14,522 nt of DNA, taken from NCBI GenBank assembly GCA_963592205.1, contig CAVAVU010000122.1:1-14522 (forward strand), written 5' to 3'. The notes under the pieces are model-generated. The model did not search any database, was not told the DNA's origin, and saw only the letters and a program-made list of their open reading frames with translations. Below are positions 6,460 to 12,210 of this stretch, piece after piece. This DNA is from Claveliimonas sp963592205. GTDB lineage: Bacteria > Bacillota > Clostridia > Lachnospirales > Lachnospiraceae. Within the stretch, counting starts at the first letter, position 1, and the number at the start of each line of letters is the position of its first letter. A program made the position numbers and the translations under genes.

Positions 6460-7428
6460 TTAGGCTTTACCAGCACTTCCAAGTACGTTAGTAATCTTGT
6501 GAGCAACCATATCCTTAACAGCCTGACGAGCTGGTTTCAGATACTGACGTGGGTCAAAGTGATCCGGATGCTCTACAAAGTACTTACGGATGTTTCCTGT
6601 CATAGCAAGACGAATATCTGAATCGATATTAATCTTACATACAGACAGTTCAGCTGCGTGACGAAGCTCGTCCTCTGGAATACCGATAGCATCTGGCATA
6701 TTTCCGCCATACTGGTTAACCATCTTAACGAATTCCTGTGGTACTGAAGAAGATCCGTGCAGTACGATTGGGAATCCTGGCAGACGCTTTGTACACTCTT
6801 CCAGAACATCGAAACGAAGCGGAGGTGGTACAAGAATACCATCAGCATTTCTTGTGCACTGAGAAGCTTTGAACTTGTATGCACCGTGTGATGTTCCGAT
6901 TGCGATTGCAAGAGAGTCACATCCTGTTCTTGATACGAATTCTTCTACTTCTTCCGGTCTTGTGTAGCTTTCCTGACCATGCTCAACTTTAACTTCATCC
7001 TCAACACCTGCAAGTGTTCCAAGCTCAGCCTCTACTACTACGCCGTGAGCGTGAGCATATTCAACTACCTGCTTTGTAAGTGCGATGTTGTCTTCGAATG
7101 ACTTAGAAGAAGCATCGATCATAACTGATGTAAATCCACCATCGATACAGCTCTTGCAGAGCTCGAAACTGTCACCGTGATCCAGGTGAAGAGCGATCGG
7201 AATATCCGGATTCTCCTGAACTGCTGCCTCTACTAATTTAACAAGGTATGTGTGGTTAGCGTATGCACGAGCACCCTTAGATACCTGAAGGATAACCGGA
7301 CTCTTCAGCTCTCCAGCTGCCTCTGTAATACCCTGAACGATCTCCATGTTGTTAACATTGAAAGCACCGATTGCGTATCCGCCATCATAAGCTTTCTTAA
7401 ACATTTCGGTTGTTGTTACCAATCCCAT
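6460..7428 (-). CDS. fba: Class II fructose-1,6-bisphosphate aldolase
   Basis: This 322-residue zinc-dependent aldolase interconverts fructose-1,6-bisphosphate with dihydroxyacetone phosphate and glyceraldehyde-3-phosphate in glycolysis and gluconeogenesis. The HLDHGD segment gives the catalytic Asp83 and zinc ligand His84. Further metal-site residues are Glu135 (VEAELG), His181 (GTSHGAYK) and His224 (VLHGSSS). The phosphate-binding NINIDSD-type segment appears as KINIDSD. The length fits the Gram-positive subtype (slightly longer than the B. subtilis enzyme). The start ATG has GAAGG 8 nt upstream. It is a single-gene unit between a strong promoter (7482-7510) and a terminator (6357-6386). 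Codon use and conservation suggest high expression. Confidence 0.97.
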   Translation of the reverse strand: MGLVTTTEMFKKAYDGGYAIGAFNVNNMEIVQGITEAAGELKSPVILQVSKGARAYANHTYLVKLVEAAVQENPDIPIALHLDHGDSFELCKSCIDGGFTSVMIDASSKSFEDNIALTKQVVEYAHAHGVVVEAELGTLAGVEDEVKVEHGQESYTRPEEVEEFVSRTGCDSLAIAIGTSHGAYKFKASQCTRNADGILVPPPLRFDVLEECTKRLPGFPIVLHGSSSVPQEFVKMVNQYGGNMPDAIGIPEDELRHAAELSVCKINIDSDIRLAMTGNIRKYFVEHPDHFDPRQYLKPARQAVKDMVAHKITNVLGSAGKA

Positions 7429-7481
7429 AACTTTTACCTTCTTTCCTTAAAATGTTCTTAGCTAATGTTTAATACGTGTAC

Positions 7482-7510
7482 ATTATAGCTTACTTCTTTT
7501 AAAAACTCAA
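7482..7510 (-). promoter_or_regulatory. Promoter of the aldolase gene
   Basis: On the minus strand TTGAGT (7505-7510) and a perfect TATAAT (7482-7487) are separated by 17 bp. The -35 region is part of a spaced inverted repeat AACTCAA (7504-7510) / TTGAGTT (7528-7534), which might be an operator or coincidence. Confidence 0.75.
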
Positions 7511-7698
7511 TCATAAATATAATTTCGTTGAGTTAAATCCATTTCACTCCAATTCGTTCAGAGTGCTTCCCTGATACTTTGTTCAGAGCCACCTCCAAAA
7601 TGCTTCGCATTTCGTCAGTGGGCGTATCTGCCAAATAGAATCACACAGCAAGCATTTCATCCACGCAAGCACGATTTCTGCATGACGGCTTATTGCAC
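7511..7698. other. Non-coding spacer with one nested hairpin
   Basis: No ORF with a ribosome site is seen. The only clear structure is a hairpin at about 7588-7623. An inner stem AAATGC/GCATTT (7598-7612) has a 3-base loop, and an outer GCCAC pairs imperfectly with GTGGGC. It has no U tract. It could be a decayed repeat or an upstream regulatory structure; no function is assigned. Confidence 0.4.
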
Positions 7699-7731
7699 AA
7701 AAAAACCTGATGACCATTCGATCATCAGGTT
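7699..7731 (-). terminator. Rho-independent terminator after tRNA-Glu
   Basis: A 10-bp perfect stem AACCTGATGA/TCATCAGGTT with an 8-base loop is followed on the minus strand by seven consecutive T (7699-7705, partly shared with the stem). It starts 6 bp after the tRNA 3' end. Confidence 0.93.
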
Positions 7732-7737
7732 AATCAG

Positions 7738-7809
7738 TGACTCCGCGGGGAATCGAACCCCGGATTCCAGCGTGAGAGGCTAGCGTCTTGACCGCTTGAC
7801 CACGGAGCC
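7738..7809 (-). tRNA. tRNA-Glu (anticodon CUC)
   Basis: A complete 72-nt cloverleaf without encoded CCA. The acceptor GGCTCCG pairs with CGGAGTC (one G-U pair) and the discriminator is A. The anticodon loop CTCTCAC gives CTC (Glu). The T-arm is CCGGGGTTCGATTCCCCG. It is a single-gene transcription unit with its own promoter and terminator. Confidence 0.95.
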
Positions 7810-7833
7810 GTGTCACTTAACTCGTGCTCAATT

Positions 7834-7862
7834 AATATATCAAAGATTAGATAAAAAAGCAA
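7834..7862 (-). promoter_or_regulatory. Promoter of tRNA-Glu
   Basis: On the minus strand TTGCTT (7857-7862) and TATATT (7834-7839) are spaced 17 bp, 24 bp before the tRNA 5' end. It begins only 24 bp after the stop of the lipid kinase gene, with no terminator visible between. Read-through from that gene into the tRNA is therefore possible. Confidence 0.7.
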
Positions 7863-7885
7863 GAGAAAAGTGAATTTTTTTTAAT

Positions 7886-8806
7886 TTATTTTTCATTGCC
7901 CGACAATTCATTGACATATTTAGCCGGTACCATTAATTCCATAGCTTTATTCTGATTCACAATCTCTACCATATCATGGCTTCCACCGTATTCTCCGTCC
8001 AGTGTCCACGGAATCTCTTCCAATGACTCAAAAGAAATCTTCTTTGCCTTGAATGAATACATATGCTTGGTATCCACCTGTTCAATCAGAAGTGCCGCAA
8101 TAATCTCCTGCAATTCGATCGGATTCTTCGGGCGCCGGATCAGTGTCACTTCAAATACTCCGTCATCGAATTTGACATTTTTACCGATCATATTGCGGAA
8201 TCCGCCAACCGATCTGGAATTGGTCACCATACCGTAGATAAATTCATCTTCGATCACCTCATCGTCATGGATTACTCTGATTTTATACGATGGCACATTA
8301 AACAGGCGTTTCGCACCTTCCAGTACGTAAGCCAGATGCCCCAGTACGTTCTTAACTTCCTGCTTTGTCTCATAAGATACATCGGTAAACAAGCCAAACG
8401 CGGCAATGTATACAAATACATCATCATTAAACTGACCGATATCACATGGAAATGCACTTCCGTGCACTGCATTATCTGCTGCTGCCAGAAAATCCTTCGG
8501 AATCTTCAGACTATTTGCAAAGTCATTGGTCGTACCTGTCGGAATATAGCCTACCGGAATCTTATGCTCGCGCTCCATCATGCCGGTTACCACTTCATCA
8601 ATCGTACCATCACCACCACTGCATACAATCAGATCATAATCCTCTGTAATCTCTGTGATCTTGCGGTATGCATCCCTGTATGCCTGTGTCGGATAGATAA
8701 CCACCTCATACTCTGCTTTCACAAAAATATCCACAATCTCAGATAACTTCTGCTTCAAAAGTCCTTTCCCTGCATGTGGATTGTATACAAATAACATTCT
8801 CTTCAT
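7886..8806 (-). CDS. Diacylglycerol kinase-family lipid kinase (YegS/DgkB/BmrU group)
   Basis: This 306-residue protein is of the DagK catalytic-domain superfamily. NPHAGKG (9-15), GGDGT (64-68, nucleotide binding) and PTGTTNDFA (89-97) are intact. The C-terminal beta-domain carries WTLDGEYGG (267-275). Members phosphorylate diacylglycerol (DgkB, recycling DAG from lipoteichoic acid synthesis) or related lipids; I cannot tell the substrate from sequence. The ATG at 8804-8806 lies 8 nt after GGAGGA. An adjacent GTG at 8807-8809 is only 5 nt away and less likely. Structured repeat copy 2 ends 36 bp upstream. I see no convincing promoter between the repeat and the gene, so the start of its transcript may lie in or above the repeat. 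Confidence 0.92.
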   Translation of the reverse strand: MKRMLFVYNPHAGKGLLKQKLSEIVDIFVKAEYEVVIYPTQAYRDAYRKITEITEDYDLIVCSGGDGTIDEVVTGMMEREHKIPVGYIPTGTTNDFANSLKIPKDFLAAADNAVHGSAFPCDIGQFNDDVFVYIAAFGLFTDVSYETKQEVKNVLGHLAYVLEGAKRLFNVPSYKIRVIHDDEVIEDEFIYGMVTNSRSVGGFRNMIGKNVKFDDGVFEVTLIRRPKNPIELQEIIAALLIEQVDTKHMYSFKAKKISFESLEEIPWTLDGEYGGSHDMVEIVNQNKAMELMVPAKYVNELSGNEK

Positions 8807-8842
8807 CACAAGTCTCCTCCTTTTGACCCTTTTATCCCTCTA

Positions 8843-9016
8843 ATGTAATGCCGCGGATTGTTTCGTGCTCCGCACTCCCACAATCCGCCCCACCATTCGC
8901 ATATCGCGGGATTATCATCCCACTTTTATGCTCATGTCTGGGGCGGGTTCCAAGGTCTCTCATCCTCTTATGAGCCAGCTCATGAGGATTCAGACCTTTG
9001 TCCCCTGGCATTACAT
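8843..9016 (-). repeat. Structured intergenic repeat, copy 2 (174 nt)
   Basis: This is the reverse-oriented counterpart of 3882-4055, the same length and about 85% identical by hand alignment (about 23 substitutions and two 1-nt indels in 165 columns). The closing arms are ATGTAATGCC (8843-8852) and GGCATTACAT (9007-9016). All three hairpins are kept. ATCCTC/GAGGAT replaces ATCCAC/GTGGAT (a compensatory change), the AAGGTCT/AGACCTT stem is fully paired, and GGATTGT/ACAATCC is identical. It lies between the terminator of the murB-HPr operon and the lipid kinase start, on the same strand as the kinase when read in the element's own orientation. Confidence 0.85.
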
Positions 9017-9023
9017 ATAATAA

Positions 9024-9050
9024 AAGGGAGCATCTGTCGATACATCCCTT
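9024..9050 (-). terminator. Terminator of the murB-rapZ-whiA-HPr operon
   Basis: AAGGGA and TCCCTT enclose a further five pairs (one bulge, one G-U) around the loop GACA. On the minus strand the run TTTTATTATA follows. It lies 16 bp after the HPr-like stop codon. Confidence 0.8.
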
Positions 9051-9065
9051 CTGTCTGTCTATGTA

Positions 9066-9320
9066 TTATTCTGTCACCAGGAGCTTCTCTACGCCCTGAA
9101 TTGCATCTGCCTCATCCTCACCATCTGCAACTACCGTAAGTTCTTCTCCATTACCAAGCTGTAAACTCATCATGCCCATAATGCTCTTCGCATTAATCTT
9201 TTTATTCTCAACTTCAATGTACACTGTACTTGAATATTGATTGGCTTCCTGCACCAACAAAGCGATCGGTCTCGCTTCCAGACCGTCCCGCAATTTCAGC
9301 GTAATCGGTTTTTTAATCAT
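9066..9320 (-). CDS. HPr-like/Crh-like regulatory phosphocarrier with Glu at position 15
   Basis: This 84-residue protein has the HPr fold signature (G-L-x-A-R-P at 13-18). The catalytic histidine of the phosphotransferase system is replaced: the sequence reads DGLEARP, so position 15 is Glu. The regulatory site is intact, with Ser46 in NAKSIMGMMSL. In Bacillus, Crh carries Gln15 and lies in the same neighbourhood (rapZ-yvcK-whiA-crh). It cannot carry sugar phosphotransfer but is phosphorylated on Ser46 by HPr kinase and then works with CcpA. By analogy, this protein is probably a catabolite-control partner rather than a transport HPr (inference). GGGAGG lies 6 nt before the ATG, which overlaps the whiA stop (ATGA). 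Confidence 0.9.
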   Translation of the reverse strand: MIKKPITLKLRDGLEARPIALLVQEANQYSSTVYIEVENKKINAKSIMGMMSLQLGNGEELTVVADGEDEADAIQGVEKLLVTE

Positions 9321-10225
9321 GTTGTCCCTCCCTGATTGTCCCTTAACTTTTCTGCCATATCACTCAATTTCCTGAGGCGGTGATTCACACCGGACTTGCC
9401 GACTGGTGTTTTAAGTAACGTTCCCAGTTCCTTCAGTGTCGCCTCTGGATATGCAAGACGCGTAAGGGCAACATCCTGTAATCCTTCCGGCAAATGATCG
9501 AAGCCTACGGTGTCCCGGATAAATATGATATCCTCCATCTGCTTCACTGCAGCCGATACTGTCTTATTGATATTCGCTGTCTCACAGTTCACCTTGCGGT
9601 TCACCGAATTGCGCATCTCCTTAAGAATACGGACATTCTCAAGTTCCATCAATGCAACATGCGCCTCCATGACATTCAGCATATCTACAATTCCGGCTCC
9701 ATCCTTTAAGTATACTACGTAATTCTTCTTGCGTCTGACAATCTTCGCCTCCATATCGAAACCGATCATCAATCTCTGCAGATAGTCAGCCATCTCTTCC
9801 GAACTACACACAATTTCGAAATGATATGACTTGCTCGGATCACTGACAGAGCCTGCTGCCAGAAACGCTCCCCGAAGATATGCCCTCTTACAGCATACCG
9901 CCTGCACTGACGCATTCAAAACAGCCTGTAGTCCCTCTCCCTGAGCAAGAAGATAATAAATATTACTTCCTTTTTCCGGATTACTACGGACAGAAGTATA
10001 CGCAGAAACTTCACTCCCTATATTAAATGTTTTTTCCAGTAATGTAAAGTATTTTCTCGCTACAGCAGCATTTTCCGTATGAATATGCACGATTTTCTCT
10101 CCTGCTTCATCCGTTTCGGTACGTCCGCTTATTGCTGTAATTGCCGCAAGCTCCGCCAGCATACAATGTCTTGCCGCCGGAATCTGCTCAGCCAGTTCTT
10201 CTTTTACCTTGCTCGAAAATGACAT
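9317..10225 (-). CDS. whiA: DNA-binding protein WhiA
   Basis: A 302-residue WhiA with normal length and layout. The N-terminal half is a degenerate LAGLIDADG homing-endonuclease-like fold, with YLRGAFLAAGSVSDP (116-130). The family signature NRKVNCETANINKT spans 209-222, and a C-terminal helix-turn-helix lies at about 255-290 (LKELGTLLKTPVGKSGVNHRLRKL region, described by position). WhiA controls sporulation genes in Streptomyces and influences cell division and chromosome segregation in Bacillus. It begins 6 bp after rapZ and its stop overlaps the HPr-like start. AAGGTAGG precedes the ATG. Confidence 0.96.
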   Translation of the reverse strand: MSFSSKVKEELAEQIPAARHCMLAELAAITAISGRTETDEAGEKIVHIHTENAAVARKYFTLLEKTFNIGSEVSAYTSVRSNPEKGSNIYYLLAQGEGLQAVLNASVQAVCCKRAYLRGAFLAAGSVSDPSKSYHFEIVCSSEEMADYLQRLMIGFDMEAKIVRRKKNYVVYLKDGAGIVDMLNVMEAHVALMELENVRILKEMRNSVNRKVNCETANINKTVSAAVKQMEDIIFIRDTVGFDHLPEGLQDVALTRLAYPEATLKELGTLLKTPVGKSGVNHRLRKLSDMAEKLRDNQGGTT

Positions 10226-10231
10226 ATCAAC

Positions 10232-11113
10232 CTACCTTGCCTTTGTAATTGCATCTTTCTCTATATCTCTGTGCTCGATCTTCACGCCATAGTCGCCTTC
10301 CGACTGTTCCAGTTCGCCGTACAGCGCATTGGCTAACGTAACAGATCTATGTTTTCCCCCGGTACATCCAATCGCAATGACAAGCTGTGTCTTACCCTCC
10401 GCAATATAATTCGGAATCAGGAAATTGATCATATCCGTCAGTTTATTCAGGAACTGACCGGACTTCTCATTCTGCATCACATAGTCCTGTACTTCCTTAT
10501 CATTACCGCTCTTCGGTCGGAGTTCTTCTATATAATAAGGGTTCGGCAGGAAACGCACATCAAAGACCAGATCCGCATCGCTTGGAATGCCGTATTTGAA
10601 TCCAAATGAAAGCACCGTAATATACAGATTCTTATACTGCTTATCTTCCACGAAAATGCTGGTGATCTCACGTTTCAGATCCCGGATCAGCAGTCTGCTG
10701 GTATCCAGAATATAATCTGCGCGATTCCGCAGCGGCACAAGCAGCCGACGTTCTTCTGCAATACCCTGATCTACACGTCCCGCTCCGGACAGCGGATGAC
10801 TTCTTCTGGTCTCTTTATAACGCTTGATCAGTACATTATCCTTTGCATCCAAAAATAAAATCTCATAGGATACATCCATCTCATCCAGCTGATCCAGCGC
10901 ATCTCCCAGGTCTCCGGCTCCGTATCTGCTCCGGATATCCATGCCAAGCGCCACCTTATCAATCGTAGAATTCGGCATAGACAGAAGCTCTGTAAGCTTC
11001 GGCACCAGTGATACCGGCAGATTATCCATGCAGAAATAACCTACATCCTCCAGCATTTTAAGTACGGAACTTTTTCCTGCTCCCGACATTCCTGTAACAA
11101 TAACAAATCTCAT
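10232..11113 (-). CDS. rapZ: RapZ/YvcJ P-loop nucleotide-binding protein
   Basis: The protein has 293 residues. Walker A GMSGAGKSS lies at 8-16, the conserved MDNLP follows at 29-33, and a hydrophobic strand ILFLDA (84-89) fits Walker B. The C-terminal signature GCTGGKHRS lies at 249-257. In E. coli RapZ guides RNase E to the GlmZ RNA to control glucosamine-6-phosphate synthesis. In Bacillus, YvcJ is an ATP/GTP-binding protein affecting competence, and the RNA adapter role is unproven in Firmicutes. Here it lies 2 bp after murB, which links it to cell-wall amino-sugar metabolism. GGAGAG in the last codons of murB serves as ribosome site. The yvcK gene often found between rapZ and whiA is absent. 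Confidence 0.96.
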   Translation of the reverse strand: MRFVIVTGMSGAGKSSVLKMLEDVGYFCMDNLPVSLVPKLTELLSMPNSTIDKVALGMDIRSRYGAGDLGDALDQLDEMDVSYEILFLDAKDNVLIKRYKETRRSHPLSGAGRVDQGIAEERRLLVPLRNRADYILDTSRLLIRDLKREITSIFVEDKQYKNLYITVLSFGFKYGIPSDADLVFDVRFLPNPYYIEELRPKSGNDKEVQDYVMQNEKSGQFLNKLTDMINFLIPNYIAEGKTQLVIAIGCTGGKHRSVTLANALYGELEQSEGDYGVKIEHRDIEKDAITKAR

Positions 11114-11115
11114 TT

Positions 11116-12027
11116 TTAAAACTCTCCCAGTCTCTTCACTTCCGGCTCCAATGTCACACCGAACTGTTCTTTTACTTTCGCAGATACCTGCTTCATCAGG
11201 TCATCCACCTGCGCAGCAGTCGCCTCACCCGCATTAATCACAAATCCACAGTGCTTCTCTGATACCATGGCATCACCTACGCGGAATCCGCGAAGTCCCG
11301 CATCCTGTACCAGCTTACCGGCAAAATATCCTTCCGGTCTCTTAAATGTACTTCCGGCACTTGGATACTCTAACGGCTGTTTGGTCACGCGTTTTTCTTT
11401 TAATTCGTTCATCTGTGCACGGATGGCTTCTTTTTCACCTTCCTGTAATTCAATTTCTGCACCGAGTACCGTGTAACCCATCTTTGCAATAATGCTGGTA
11501 CGGTATCCCAGTTCCAGATCATCCTTCTCAATCACGCGGATCTTATCATCTTCATCCAGCACAGTCACTCGCAGCAATACGTCTTTCATCTCTCCGCCAT
11601 ACGCACCTGCATTCATTACACATGCCCCGCCAAGCGTGCCGGGGATTCCTGCGGCAAATTCGAATCCGGTAAGCCCTGCTTCCAGCGCCGCCCCCGCAAT
11701 GCGTGCAAGAGATGCTCCCGCCTGCGCACGAATCACTTTGCCATCTACTTCCACCTGGCTCATTTCTTTATATAACTGTATGATCACTCCCCGATATCCC
11801 TGATCGGATACCAGAAGATTGCTTCCGTTTCCTATTATATAGTAAGGTGTCTGAAGCTCTTTGCAAATGCCGATCACCTGCTCTGCTTCTTCCCATGAGG
11901 CTGGTATCACAAAGTAATCCGCCGGACCTCCGATGCGAAATGTCGTGTGCTTTTTCATTGGCTCATTTATGAGTACACTTTCCGTCGGAACCGCCTCACA
12001 TAATCTCTTATATAAAATCTCGTTCAT
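11116..12027 (-). CDS. murB: UDP-N-acetylenolpyruvoylglucosamine reductase
   Basis: A 303-residue FAD enzyme that reduces UDP-GlcNAc-enolpyruvate with NADPH to UDP-MurNAc, the second committed step of peptidoglycan precursor synthesis. FAD-binding segments are visible: RIGGPADYF (31-39), GNGSNLLV (67-73) and AGIPGTLGGACVMNAGAYGGE (about 126-146). The catalytic residues are Arg176 (GYRTS), the proton donor Ser226 (SAGSTFKRP) and a Glu near 294-296 (LEPEV). The lack of the extra domain and the Y-x-x-G-x-L-V-x-x-A-G-L pattern mark the type II (Gram-positive) form. It is first in the operon; GGGG lies 8 nt before the ATG and the promoter is at 12059-12087. Confidence 0.97.
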   Translation of the reverse strand: MNEILYKRLCEAVPTESVLINEPMKKHTTFRIGGPADYFVIPASWEEAEQVIGICKELQTPYYIIGNGSNLLVSDQGYRGVIIQLYKEMSQVEVDGKVIRAQAGASLARIAGAALEAGLTGFEFAAGIPGTLGGACVMNAGAYGGEMKDVLLRVTVLDEDDKIRVIEKDDLELGYRTSIIAKMGYTVLGAEIELQEGEKEAIRAQMNELKEKRVTKQPLEYPSAGSTFKRPEGYFAGKLVQDAGLRGFRVGDAMVSEKHCGFVINAGEATAAQVDDLMKQVSAKVKEQFGVTLEPEVKRLGEF

Positions 12028-12058
12028 CGCATTTACCCCACTTTTTTATTCATTGTAA

Positions 12059-12087
12059 ATCATACACTAAAAGGATTGCAATGTAAA
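12059..12087 (-). promoter_or_regulatory. Promoter of the murB-rapZ-whiA-HPr operon
   Basis: On the minus strand TTTACA (12082-12087) and TATGAT (12059-12064) match consensus at 5 of 6 positions each, with a 17-bp spacer. The predicted start is near 12052, giving a leader of about 25 nt. It is divergent from, and separate from, the promoter at 12118-12146. Confidence 0.8.
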
Positions 12088-12117
12088 GTAACGCCTGTCA
12101 AATCGCCACTTCTGCAC

Positions 12118-12146
12118 TTGCAATATTCCCTGAAATAAGGTATATT
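12118..12146 (+). promoter_or_regulatory. Promoter of the CNNM/CorC gene
   Basis: TTGCAA (12118-12123) and TATATT (12141-12146) are separated by 17 bp on the plus strand. The transcription start should fall near 12153. This makes the ATG at 12154 an implausible translation start and leaves a leader of about 58 nt to the TTG start. Confidence 0.75.
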
Positions 12147-12159
12147 AATTCCAATGTTA

Positions 12160-12178
12160 TGTACAGCAATACTGTACA
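12160..12178 (+). promoter_or_regulatory. Perfect palindrome at the start of the CNNM transcript (putative operator)
   Basis: TGTACAG (12160-12166) and CTGTACA (12172-12178) form a perfect 7-bp inverted repeat around CAATA. The predicted position is about +7 to +25 of the transcript, a typical roadblock/repressor site. The regulator is not identified. As RNA it would be a weak hairpin without a U tract. Confidence 0.5.
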
Positions 12179-12210
12179 AATTTTTATCACAAGAAGGAGT
12201 GAACATATCA

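Noticed and set aside
8063..8746. Long plus-strand frame (227 codons) opposite the lipid kinase
   Set aside because: It is antisense to a gene with intact GGDGT and NPHAGKG motifs, its composition is atypical, and it has no upstream ribosome site.
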